Shown piece by piece: positions 1 to 8,653 of a DNA stretch of 22,631 nt (its first letter is position 1; the number at the start of each line of letters is the position of its first letter). Location: positions 1 to 22,631 of the forward strand of contig JAJJLU010000056.1 of NCBI GenBank assembly GCA_023807065.1. Reading direction: 5' to 3'. Both the position numbers and the translations under genes were made by a program. Origin of the DNA: Isotricha intestinalis. Lineage: Eukaryota > Ciliophora > Litostomatea > Vestibuliferida > Isotrichidae. The notes under the pieces were generated by a model. That model made no database searches. It had not been told where the DNA came from and was given only the letters and a program-made list of their open reading frames with translations.

Positions 1-25
1 CAATCCCCAATCCCCAATCCCCAAT
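1..25. repeat. Left telomere, C-strand (CCCCAAT)n
   Basis: Three tandem copies of the 7-nt unit CCCCAAT, starting inside a unit (CAAT), run from the first base and stop abruptly at an AT-rich sequence. The same repeat in reverse complement closes the other end, so both termini are chromosome ends. Ciliate macronuclear chromosomes carry short telomeres of this form. Confidence 0.96.
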
Positions 26-214
26 ATATATGTATTGATTGTTTTGAATGCTATCATACTTTAATTGATTATAAAAAATATATAAATCCTTAATTTTTAA
101 ATTAATTTGATTTTTAAAATTTTTTATATTTTAGTGAACCCTTGAATGATGTATAAGACTTTAGGCGGAGAGTGGTTGAATTTTTTATTTTAATTATAAA
201 AAAATACTAAATAT
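26..214. other. Left subtelomere with a GC-richer island
   Basis: This stretch joins the telomere to the first decayed coding remnant. Most of it is plain AT-rich sequence. The exception is about 135-178, containing AACCCTTGAATGATG and AGGCGGAGAGTGGTTG, which is clearly richer in G and C than its surroundings and is followed by a T run. I see no convincing long stem and no coding frame longer than about 18 codons. It could be a small RNA gene, a regulatory element or a scrap of coding sequence. Confidence 0.4.
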
Positions 215-739
215 ATGAAAAATATTAACATTCAAATGAATACTATTATACCTAATGATGCCCAAGAAACAAAAGTTTTAAAGGAACTACCAAAATGATT
301 AATAACTTTGAAATCAAATGATGATCATAAATATAATTTGAGGATTATCCAAGAAAATAATAATATAATTTTAATAATCCAAAAAGATAGGAGATATAAA
401 AATAATACTATATAAGAAAGCAACCCTCTAAAAGAATTCCATAAAGTAAATTATTATTTCCTTCAATTCTTAATGATAGAAGAATTATTTAATCTTTTTA
501 TAAATGATATTAAGAACAAGAAGTTAAAGAAATTAATCAAATTAAAAAATCACCCCAAATAAGAAATAGTAAAGTGAACTATCAATAGAATTAAAGTCAG
601 AAGAAATAAAAATCGATAATATATTACCTAATTTATGCAATGAAATAGAGTTTTTGAAGATAAAATACATAAAAAAAAGTTAGATAATAGACCAAACTCA
701 AAAAGAAAGAGAGAGCAAAAGAAGATAAATGATAACTAA
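215..739 (+). pseudogene. Decayed coding remnant, in-frame TAA and TGA
   Basis: One frame starting at ATG 215 stays protein-like for about 174 codons without a frameshift. It is interrupted by TGA at 296, TAA at 413, TAA at 560, TGA at 575, TAA at 617 and 629, and TGA at 641. The segment after 413 reads NPLKEFHKVNYYFLQFL followed by EELFNLFINDIKNKK. That is reminiscent of a domain common in protist proteins in which a 'hxxNxYFxxFDxxEE' pattern precedes an 'hxxLIxxxK' helix; this comparison is from memory. All intact genes on the chromosome lack in-frame stops, so I read this as a pseudogene. In sequence this AT-rich a random frame should carry more stops than are seen. Confidence 0.5.
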
Positions 740-843
740 AGAAGTAATTCAGAATAATTAAAATAAATAAAAAATTTAACATTTATTTATTTTTTGTAGA
801 TAATTTATTCCACTTTTTTCAATTTTTATTACAGGATTTTTTT

Positions 844-1290
844 TTAATCAGGATAAATATCTTTAATATTGCTTACTGAATTGTTTACTATAAATTCTAT
901 GACACAACGTTGTGTATATTTGCCATTTTTCATAGTATAGAAGTGGCCATAATCATCCCAATTACTGTCATTTTTACTTTTAAAATCACCAATAACAGCA
1001 TACAAACTTCCTTTCTCTTTATTTCAATAATCGACTTTTTTTTCAAAAGTAACTTCTATTTCATCGCCAATTTTTCAAAAGTACTAGTGCAAGCAATAAC
1101 CTTTCTCCCTTCGATATCACCTAATCCATTTTCATCATAAGATTCATATTTTTTCTTTAGTTTATATTGATCAGTAGTTTCATTTGTAATTTTATCCCAA
1201 TTAATGTATAGGAATAAATTGATTTAACATAATCCGATGGTATTAGAATCATATATTAAAAATAATTTATTTTTGAATTCCTTTATAAAT
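844..1290 (-). pseudogene. Decayed coding remnant with nonsense and frameshift lesions
   Basis: Reading leftward from about 1290, one frame gives KLFLIYDSNTIGLC, an in-frame TAA (1224-1226), then INWDKITNETTDQYKLKKK and GLGDIEGRKVIACTSTFEK. At an A-run of five (1071-1075) the frame must change by one base to continue as IGDEIEVTFEKKVDY. An in-frame TGA (1024-1026) follows, then GSLYAVIGDFKSKNDSNWDD and RCVIEFIVNNSVSNIKDIYP, ending at TAA 844-846. Residue composition is protein-like throughout, with Trp, Gly and Cys where an AT-rich random frame would give Asn, Lys and Ile. I do not recognise the family. Three independent lesions make an active gene unlikely. The plus-strand open frame at 910-1140 is its antisense shadow. 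Confidence 0.6.
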
Positions 1291-1430
1291 ATTTTATATT
1301 ATTAGAAATATTATCTTTATTTTCAATAAATATTAAAAAGTATCTTTTATTTTTATGAAATTTTTATAATTATAAATTTAAAATAAAACGATTTATTGTT
1401 TTCTTATTCGATACTTAAAAATTTTTTTTA

Positions 1431-1491
1431 TGGACAGAGGATTCTTCATGGTATATAGAAAGGGGAAGTTTAATAGGAAGGATGCTGTCCA
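1431..1491. other. Hairpin in a GC-richer island (candidate ncRNA)
   Basis: TGGACAG (1431-1437) is a perfect inverted repeat of CTGTCCA (1485-1491). Inside it ATTCTTC (1441-1447) pairs with GAAGGAT (1477-1483) with one G-T wobble, leaving a 3/1-nt internal loop and a 29-nt apical loop containing AAAGGGGAAG. The island is distinctly richer in G and C than the flanks, which is how RNA genes often stand out in very AT-rich genomes. It lies just beyond the 3' end of the GTPase gene, so it could also belong to that gene's 3' region. The strand is not determined. Confidence 0.45.
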
Positions 1492-1548
1492 AGTAAATAT
1501 TAATTTTATAAATTCAATAATATAAAAAATAAATTGAATAATTTAAAT

Positions 1549-4500
1549 TTAATGATGTAGCATATTTCTATTAGCCCATCCTAATTTATCTGTATAATTA
1601 TCACCCATTCTTATTGGGAAAGGACGACCATCTTTGAAAACTTTTACAATATAAACTTGATGATTTTCTAAATATCTTCCTTCACCACTCCCATATGAAT
1701 CAGTTTTTGCTCTTCCAGTGAATATCCAATGTGATCCTTCCACAACTTCATTATTTCTCCTTTCTTCTTCTCTTTTTCTTTTTTCTTCTTCTTCTCTTTT
1801 TAATCTTTCAATTTCTTCTCTTTTTATTCTTTCCATTTCTTCTTTTTTTCTTCTCTCTTCTTCTCTTCTTGATTTTTTTAATTTTGATTCATTTAAATAT
1901 ATATTTTCATATGTTTTGGAATATTCTGTGATTAGTTTTTTAATTTCATTTATCTTATTATTTCTTAAATTTTTATAAAAATTTGGTTGTGAATTAATAT
2001 AATTAAATAGAGAAGACCAAGTTTGTTTATGATTTAAAGCATCTTCTTTATATTCATAATTATTTAATGAACTGGAAACTTTATTTTCCATTAATTGAAT
2101 TATTGTGTTTTCATATTGATTTATTGTAGTTTTCCATTGAGGAAGTTTTATTTTTGTATTATTATATTTAGTTAATAATTCATCTAAATTATTTTTTATT
2201 ATTTTTTCGAGTTCATATTTTTTATTACCATAGACATTATAATTAAATCCTTCAATATTAATTATATTATTTTTTATTTCATTTATATTTAAATTCCCAA
2301 TTTCTTCTTGAAATTGTTTGTTGTTAAATAAATCTTTATATGTTTCATCACAAATGATTTTAATTAAATTAGTTCTTTCTTCTCTTATTTCTTTCCATTT
2401 TATTTTAGTTTCTTCTACTAATAAATCATATTCTTGAGCTTTCTGAAGAGAAATAGAAGAAATCATTGAATTAATCTCATTAATTTTAGACCATGCATTT
2501 TCATAAATTTCAGTATAATTATAAAGTAGAGATTTAATTGTATCTTGATTAAAAACAATTTTATCTTCATAATAATCAAATTTGGATAAATTTTCAAACA
2601 TTTGGTCATCAATTATTATGATACACATGTTTTTTTTCTTTTCTAAAATATCAGAAAATGAAGGTAATTTATTAATTTTAGATGAAAATAATTGAATTGC
2701 TTCATTAATTTGATGTTCTATCATTGATTGAATTTCATTTCTTTTTTCAGAATTATTTTGTTTTATATCATTTGGAATTTTTTCATAGAATGCTTTATAA
2801 GTCCCTAATTTAGGGTCAATTTGTTCTTTAAATTCTTTATCAGCCATAATTTTATCTAAATAACTATTTAAAGTTTCTTGGGTTTTTTTTACTAAATTAT
2901 TATAAATTTTAGTCCAACTTGGAAGTTTATTTTTATGAAGATTTCTATATTCTTTTTCTGTTATTTCAATAAATAAATTTTTCACTTCTTCTATTCTTGA
3001 ATTATTCATACCTGAAATATTAAAATATTGTTGAAAAATGCTTGGAAATCTCTTTTGAAAAAATATTTGAGGTGGATTTACGATTTTTTCAAAATCTTCT
3101 ATATATTTACAGTTTATAAAATTTTTATTATATTCTTTATTAATAAATACTCTAATTAATTCCTCCTTTTGCTTTAAATATTCTTTCCATTTCTTTTTTT
3201 TGGAAATTAAAAAATCAAATATTTTCTTTATTTTTAACACAAAATTATTTTGAAGATTTTTGAATTCAGATGGTGTTTTTTCTTTATAATAAGTTAAAAT
3301 TTTTTTATTTTCATTAAATATTTTTTTCCATAAATTTAAAATATAATTATCATTTATTTCGTTCATATTAATATCTTCTAAGAAAGCAGCTTTATTTATT
3401 AATTCAATTTTATCCTTTATTTTTTCATTTATATTTTCAGAAGAACAAATTATATCAGATAATTTATTAATTTGTTTGTTTAATTCTGATTTAATTAAAT
3501 CTCTTATTTTTTCAATGCTTGTTGAAATAAATCCTTGAATTTTATCAGGAATCAATTGTTCATAAATATCATAAGAATTTTGTCCAAAACATTCTATAAT
3601 TTTTTTTTTAGCAGCATTTTCATTATTTAATATTTCTAAATATTCATCATAATTTATCAAAACATTTTCTTTAATCATATTTTCAATAATTTGAAACTGA
3701 GCAATTGAATATTTTTCAAAAGAATCTGAAATTAATTTTATTAGAACAACAGTCAAATCAACATTATTAGGAAGTTCAGTAAAATTTTGAAAAATATCAA
3801 AAACAATCCTTATCAAAGAAACAAGTTTTTCTCCAGTAAAATTATTAATGTTTTTTACCATACATGCATCATAAAAAGATTTATTAAAAATATTATTAAT
3901 AGATTTCCAATATAATTTAACTCTAATATTATCATGATCAGGTTCTTTTTTATTATATCTATCATAAGGTCCTCCAGGAATAACTTGGAAATCATTTTCA
4001 CTAACATTTAAAAATGGATAATCTTTATTTAATTTTAATAAAATATCTTTAACAGTTTTTTCACAAGCTTCTTCATATTTACTCATTATATCATTTTCAT
4101 TATCAAGGTCACTATATTCAATTTGATATCCAGAAACATAAATAGAAATTAAAGGTGATTTCAAAGAAGGATTAATTTGTTCTACATATTTAGAAATTCT
4201 CAATTCAGAAGTAATTTGTTCAATATCGTTTGCATTAGGAGAGTTTGCAATCATAATAACTGACAATGTACAAACTTGAAGTAAAGTTAATATCCCTGGA
4301 ATTAAAAGTTTAGTTGTTTGTTGGAGAGAATATAATCCTTCTGTATCACAGAAAAAAACATCAAAATCATTTTTTGCTGATCTTTTTTTGATATTTTCTT
4401 CATTATTAAAATTATGTTTTTTTACTAACTCATTGTAACTGATTGGGCCAAAAATATCACAACCTTGAGTAACACTTTCTTGACTAGTTCTTGATGGAAA

Positions 4501-4701
4501 AGGGGATGAATTTATATATTTCCATGAATCTACATTTCCACTTATTAATTGATTTAATGTTGTGCTTTTTCCTTGTCTTGTTGACCCGTAAAATAAAATT
4601 AATCGAGGATTTTTCGACTTTTTTATTATTTCGATTACTTCTTCATTTAATATTATTTTTTCATTTTCTAATAACACAAAACGTAGTGGTTTTTGATTCA
4701 T
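1549..4701 (-). CDS. Large GBP/atlastin-like GTPase with C-terminal SH3-like domain
   Basis: A 1050-residue protein in one uninterrupted frame from ATG to TAA. The N-terminus (about 30-290) is a GTPase domain: P-loop GSTRQGKS at 39-46, a switch-I-like VTQGCDI with Thr78, and Walker B/G3 FFCDTEG with DTEG at 119-122. The TxG switch I and DTEG are typical of guanylate-binding proteins, atlastin and RHD3-type dynamin-superfamily GTPases; I could not place a clear G4 motif. Residues about 290-930 are Lys/Asn/Glu-rich and mainly helical in character. A strongly charged coiled coil (about 943-981, RREEERRKKEEMERIKREE) leads into a compact Gly/Tyr/Trp-rich domain (about 986-1050, starting GSHWIFTGRAKTDSYGSGEG) resembling bacterial-type SH3 folds. 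No transmembrane segment is obvious, so membrane fusion is less likely than a soluble or membrane-associated scaffold role. The biological role is unknown. Confidence 0.75.
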   Translation of the reverse strand: MNQKPLRFVLLENEKIILNEEVIEIIKKSKNPRLILFYGSTRQGKSTTLNQLISGNVDSWKYINSSPFPSRTSQESVTQGCDIFGPISYNELVKKHNFNNEENIKKRSAKNDFDVFFCDTEGLYSLQQTTKLLIPGILTLLQVCTLSVIMIANSPNANDIEQITSELRISKYVEQINPSLKSPLISIYVSGYQIEYSDLDNENDIMSKYEEACEKTVKDILLKLNKDYPFLNVSENDFQVIPGGPYDRYNKKEPDHDNIRVKLYWKSINNIFNKSFYDACMVKNINNFTGEKLVSLIRIVFDIFQNFTELPNNVDLTVVLIKLISDSFEKYSIAQFQIIENMIKENVLINYDEYLEILNNENAAKKKIIECFGQNSYDIYEQLIPDKIQGFISTSIEKIRDLIKSELNKQINKLSDIICSSENINEKIKDKIELINKAAFLEDINMNEINDNYILNLWKKIFNENKKILTYYKEKTPSEFKNLQNNFVLKIKKIFDFLISKKKKWKEYLKQKEELIRVFINKEYNKNFINCKYIEDFEKIVNPPQIFFQKRFPSIFQQYFNISGMNNSRIEEVKNLFIEITEKEYRNLHKNKLPSWTKIYNNLVKKTQETLNSYLDKIMADKEFKEQIDPKLGTYKAFYEKIPNDIKQNNSEKRNEIQSMIEHQINEAIQLFSSKINKLPSFSDILEKKKNMCIIIIDDQMFENLSKFDYYEDKIVFNQDTIKSLLYNYTEIYENAWSKINEINSMISSISLQKAQEYDLLVEETKIKWKEIREERTNLIKIICDETYKDLFNNKQFQEEIGNLNINEIKNNIINIEGFNYNVYGNKKYELEKIIKNNLDELLTKYNNTKIKLPQWKTTINQYENTIIQLMENKVSSSLNNYEYKEDALNHKQTWSSLFNYINSQPNFYKNLRNNKINEIKKLITEYSKTYENIYLNESKLKKSRREEERRKKEEMERIKREEIERLKREEEEKRKREEERRNNEVVEGSHWIFTGRAKTDSYGSGEGRYLENHQVYIVKVFKDGRPFPIRMGDNYTDKLGWANRNMLHH

Positions 4702-6056
4702 TAATTAACAATTCTTTTTGATGTATATTTATTTTTAATTTTTTTTTCAAACTATTTTAAAATTAATATTTTTTTTGATGATGAACCTTTATAAATGATT
4801 TAAATAACATAAAATTTTTTAGCTTAGGAATAAGAAGAAATAATAATTTGGAAATAATAAGAAAAATAAATGATTATATTATTAATTGTTGAAAGGAAAA
4901 AATATATCCTATTCCTATATAACTAACAATGATAAACGAATATTTTTTTTCATTTAATTATTTTATGTTTTAATTTATATCCCAAAATAACTCTTATATA
5001 CATTTCTTTAATAATATAAAATGATAAATATTACAATTTAATTTGATTTATGAAAATATTTGCAAAAGAATCTAAAATAAAAAATACTCTTTTAAGAAGA
5101 AGATAATATTTACACTGATAAAAATATAAATTAATAACTTAAATGATTTAATTATTTTAATTACTTACAATAATTTAAGAAAAACTTTATTTTGAAGAAA
5201 TAAAATTTGAATGAAATGTAAATTCAGTGAATACTAAATATATTTTTGTCAACAAAAAATTAAAAAACAAAAATTTACATTTTAAACTATAATTTAAATT
5301 ATTAAGACAATAATATTCCTATTTTTATTTGAATGAGAATTATAAACCAATTTATGAATATATTAGGAAAAAATAAATTTCTTTTTTATGAAATGATTTA
5401 ATTTTAAAAAAATTTTAATTTCTTTATTTAATGTAAATGGAGATATAATAAAATTTATGAATAATTGAATATATTTACATTCTCAAAAAATGTTAATTAT
5501 GAAATTATCAAAAATAATATAATGAAAGAAGAAATATTAAATGAAAAAATAATATAATTTTTTTGTTTTTATATTTTTGTATAGAAATAAATATAAATTA
5601 CTTCAATTTATTTGAATATTTAATATATAGGATAAAAAAACTATAAAAATTTTATCAGTGATAGGGAAAGTAAATTTATAAAACAGTTTTCTAAGAAACA
5701 AAAAAAAATTGAAATTTATTAAACATTTTTTAATATTAATGAAATATTTAATTTATATTTTTTGAATTATATAAATAGAGAAGATAAAAAAGAAAATAAA
5801 TTAATTTTAAATTAAATTAGTTGTTAAGTAATACAAAAATTATTTTTCATTGAAACTAATTTTAATGAGATATTTACATTTCAATTAAGGTCAAAAACCA
5901 AAAAAATTATGTGTAACATTATTAATCATTAAACAACATAAATAAAAAACATATATTATTAAAAAATATTTGTTTAAAAATTAAATATTTTCATTTTAAA
6001 AAAAATTACCAAAAAAAAATATCTTAAAAAAATCTGTAAAAAACAATATAAAAAAA
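4702..6056. other. Gene-free stretch of about 1.35 kb
   Basis: No frame here is supported as a gene. It must contain the upstream region of the minus-strand GTPase and of the plus-strand Glu/Lys-rich gene, which are divergent. Between about 5330 and 5820 a plus-strand frame has pieces such as SDRESKFIKQFSKKQKKIE and NEIFNLYFLNYINRED separated by TAA codons. This could be another decayed coding remnant, but the composition is so AT-rich that I would not annotate it. Confidence 0.5.
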
Positions 6057-6767
6057 ATGTCAGAGGAAGAAGTAAAAAAAGAAGAACAAGAACATAAAGA
6101 AGATGAAGAAAAAAAAGATGTAGATTGGGAAGAACAAGCTTCAGATGATGAAGAAGAATTAGAAAATGATAAAGAAAAAGAAAATTCAGAAAATAAAGAA
6201 AATAAGCCAAAAAGAGAAAAAATAAAAAAAATTAATGGTGAAATTATGATAACTAAATTAGACGAATATATTGAACCTCCAAAAGAGGTAAAGGAAGCAA
6301 AAGGTGATGTTAGAGACGCAAATAGATATAATTTTGGTGCATTAATTAATAAAGATGAAGAAAGTGAAGAAGAAGAAGAAAAAAATGAAAATGAAAAAGA
6401 AAAAAAAGAAGAAGAAGTTAAAGTTGAAGAAGAAGAAACTAAAAAAAAAAAGAAAAAAAAAGGTAAACAAAATAAAAAAGAAGAAGATGATTATGATTTA
6501 GATGAAGTTTTAGCAGAATTTGGTGTTGATGTTAAAAATGTTGAAGAAGAGAAAAAAGAAAATAAACCTAAAAAGGAAAAAAAAGTTAAAGAAGAAAAAA
6601 AAGATGATGAAGATAAAAAAGAAGAAAAAAATGAAGAAAAAAATGAAGAAAAAAAGAAAAAGAAAGATAAAAAACCTAAAAAAAATAATAGAATGGCTGG
6701 TTTAAAAAAAGAAATGGCAGAAAGACAAAAAGAAGTTAAAAATAAAAGAAAACCAGATAATAAATAA
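6057..6767 (+). CDS. Glu/Lys-rich low-complexity protein
   Basis: A 236-residue protein from ATG 6057 to TAA. Most of it is alternating blocks of Glu and Lys with some Asp and Asn. Two less repetitive islands stand out: about 60-97 (INGEIMITKLDEYIEPPKEV, then RDANRYNFGALI), and about 145-165 (DDYDLDEVLAEFGVDVKNVE), which looks like a short amphipathic helix. The C-terminus is very basic (KKDKKPKKNNRMAGLKKEMA). I do not recognise a family. Such proteins are often nucleolar, ribosome-associated or chromatin-associated, but nothing here proves that. An open frame of its own with ATG, non-random islands and a TAA supports a real gene. Frames at 6520-6705 (+) and 5974-6210 (-) are shadows created by its biased composition. 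Confidence 0.7.
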   Translation: MSEEEVKKEEQEHKEDEEKKDVDWEEQASDDEEELENDKEKENSENKENKPKREKIKKINGEIMITKLDEYIEPPKEVKEAKGDVRDANRYNFGALINKDEESEEEEEKNENEKEKKEEEVKVEEEETKKKKKKKGKQNKKEEDDYDLDEVLAEFGVDVKNVEEEKKENKPKKEKKVKEEKKDDEDKKEEKNEEKNEEKKKKKDKKPKKNNRMAGLKKEMAERQKEVKNKRKPDNK

Positions 6768-6981
6768 ATTAAATAATTTTTTTTAATTTATAATGAAAAA
6801 AATTATTATGTTTAAACAAATAATTGAAAAAATAATAATATTTAATTTTAAACTTTTGTATATATTTAAAGAAATTGTCAAATTATAATTCATTTAGAAC
6901 AAAAAAAAATTATAAAAGAAAAAAACAAATTAAAAAAATTTAAATATATAATAGTAAAATAAAAAATACAAAAAGAATAAT

Positions 6982-8058
6982 TTACTTAGGTTTCTTCTTC
7001 TTTTCATTATCAACAAGATATCTCATTCCAATTTTAGTTTGATACTTTCCAGAATCAATACTTCCTTTACTCCAATCATATCCAATTGAATAAGCAAAAA
7101 TATCTCCACTTGCAGAATAATCACAAGCAGTAATAGGAGCTTTATCATTAGTATTACCTTGTCTTAATCTACTCTTAGCATCTTTATCCCAAAAAATATA
7201 AGAACCATCTCCTCCAACTGTAGCAAAAGTACCATAAACAGGATTAAAAGCAATATCATTAACAGGATAAACTAAAGGAGGATTTGTTTGATTGTTTCTA
7301 TGACATCTGAATGCAAAATCTTCCTTTGTTGTTATACAATTGGCTTCATTTAATTGAGGTTGAACATTTAAATTCACATATTTAATTGCTACTCTTCCTT
7401 CAATTGAACCTTCTGCAAATCCATTTCCTTCAGGAAAACAGCAAACTCTTCTTGTTTGATATTTTAAATGACTTTCAAATAAAACTTCAGGTGAAAATTG
7501 TTGATTTTGTAATTTTTGTAAATTAAAATATGCCATTACTCTTTCACTTAAACCTACAACTAATAAATTTCCAACAGTACTCATAGTATATATTTTATTT
7601 TTAAATTGATATGATAAAACAGGATTATTTGACCTAAAATCCCATACATTTAATTTACCATCCCAAGCACCAGTAAAACCAATATTATAATTTGAATTAT
7701 AGACAATATCCTTTAATCCTAAGTCATGTTTTCCAATTATATTTTTTTGATTTTGTTGAATATCAATACAAGAAAATTCACCATCAGCAGCTCCTACTAA
7801 TAATTTACCTGTGGTTCCTAACCAACAGACTGATAAAATTGGACATTGATATTGATTTTGATATACTTGGTTTGAAGAACACCAATTCTTTTGAGCTTGT
7901 TGATATGTTATATTCCATGCTCTTATTTTACAATCCCATCCTCCACTTGCTAATATATTGTTTGTTTTTGAAGGAAAAAAACGAAGCATTGATATTGAGT
8001 CTTCTAGTTGTTCTCTTACGAAAGTATCTTGGAGCATTGCATTTGAATTATTGTCCAT
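6982..8058 (-). CDS. RAE1: Rae1/Gle2 mRNA export factor, WD40 beta-propeller
   Basis: A 358-residue single-exon protein, close to the usual Rae1 length (368 in human). Rae1 is a seven-bladed WD40 propeller that binds the GLEBS motif of Nup98 at the nuclear pore, supports mRNA export and also acts on the mitotic spindle. Family signatures visible in order are DSISMLRFFP (20-29), ASGGWDCKIRAWNI (37-50), GAWDGKLNVWDFRSNNPVLS (130-149), the hallmark EGSIEGRVAIKYVN (216-229), FRCHRNN (250-256), VNDIAFNPVYGTFATVGGDG (266-285), FWDKDAKSRL (289-298) and FAYSIGYDWSKG (321-332). It ends in a Lys-rich tail. The start ATG fits the family N-terminus. It lies downstream of IFT46 on the same strand, separated by nearly 600 bp, so independent transcription is likely. 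Confidence 0.95.
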   Translation of the reverse strand: MDNNSNAMLQDTFVREQLEDSISMLRFFPSKTNNILASGGWDCKIRAWNITYQQAQKNWCSSNQVYQNQYQCPILSVCWLGTTGKLLVGAADGEFSCIDIQQNQKNIIGKHDLGLKDIVYNSNYNIGFTGAWDGKLNVWDFRSNNPVLSYQFKNKIYTMSTVGNLLVVGLSERVMAYFNLQKLQNQQFSPEVLFESHLKYQTRRVCCFPEGNGFAEGSIEGRVAIKYVNLNVQPQLNEANCITTKEDFAFRCHRNNQTNPPLVYPVNDIAFNPVYGTFATVGGDGSYIFWDKDAKSRLRQGNTNDKAPITACDYSASGDIFAYSIGYDWSKGSIDSGKYQTKIGMRYLVDNEKKKKPK

Positions 8059-8653
8059 TTTTTTAAATTTAATATTTTTTTTTGGGTTATATATTTTTTT
8101 TATTTTCTTTTTTGAGATTATTAATTTTGAGATTATAATTTTTAAGGATAATTAATTTTATTTTATTTTTAAATTGAAAAAAATATAATTTAAAATGCTT
8201 TTTTTATATATATAAAACTTTAAATTAAGTTATTATTAAAATTTTTAAGATAAAAGATTGATTAATATTTCATATTTTAAATGTTAAATATATTATTCTA
8301 TGAATGATTTCATATTTATCATAATTTTCATAAAATTATTTTTGATATTCTCGAAATTTGATAATTAAATAGATATAAATTAATTAAGGTAATATATTTA
8401 AATTCAAATTAATCTTTGTTTAACAAATATACTATAGGGCATCAACATCAGCATATCAGGGTTGCCCTATTATAGACATTGCTCCACCCCTTCACACTTC
8501 CAATTAATTTTATTGCTAATATTCAAAAATAATTGGAAGAAGAAAGGAATAATATTTTGTTGACAATAAATTTAAACTTAATTTTAGATAATAATTTTTC
8601 TAAATAAAAAAAACATTAAAAAATATTTTTTAAAATTATATAAAAAATCCACA
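8059..8653. other. Intergenic region between IFT46 and RAE1
   Basis: About 595 bp with no supported coding frame. It contains the promoter-proximal DNA of RAE1 (right after 8058), the 3' end region of IFT46 and the structured element at 8434-8539. The rest is plain AT-rich sequence. Confidence 0.6.
8434..8539. other. Two-hairpin structured element (candidate ncRNA)
   Basis: Hairpin 1 is ATAGGGCA (8434-8441) pairing perfectly with TGCCCTAT (8463-8470) around a 21-nt loop. Hairpin 2 is CTTCCAATTA (8497-8506) pairing perfectly with TAATTGGAAG (8530-8539); it continues inward, after one A-A mismatch, with four A-T pairs (8508-8511 with 8525-8528), giving 14 pairs around a 13-nt loop. A C-rich linker, GCTCCACCCCTTCACA, separates the two. 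The block is much richer in G and C than its flanks. Hairpin-linker-hairpin architecture recalls H/ACA-type RNAs, but I could not find a clean H box or a 3' ACA. The strand is undetermined. Confidence 0.5.

Noticed and set aside
1..25. Tetrahymena- or spirotrich-type telomere
   Set aside because: The unit is CCCCAAT, 7 nt, not CCCCAA or CCCCAAAA.
215..739. A nonstandard genetic code with TAA as Gln and TGA as Trp
   Set aside because: More than 3,500 codons of intact genes contain no in-frame TAA or TGA, use CAA and TGG normally, and end at TAA.
910..1140. Plus-strand open frame of 76 codons
   Set aside because: It is antisense to the minus-strand remnant at 844-1290, which is more protein-like. 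The plus-strand product is only Ile/Phe/Ser-rich shadow.
5974..6210. Minus-strand frame rich in Leu and Phe
   Set aside because: It is the complement of the Glu/Lys-rich gene start; GAA and AAA codons read backwards give TTC and TTT.
7692..8155. Two plus-strand open frames opposite RAE1
   Set aside because: They lie wholly or mostly antisense to a well-identified gene and have no independent motif.
8507..8530. U4 snRNA, because of TTATTGCTAAT matching the U6-pairing segment
   Set aside because: The 5' stem-loop and the second U6-pairing segment of U4 are absent upstream, and no convincing Sm site with a 3' stem-loop follows.
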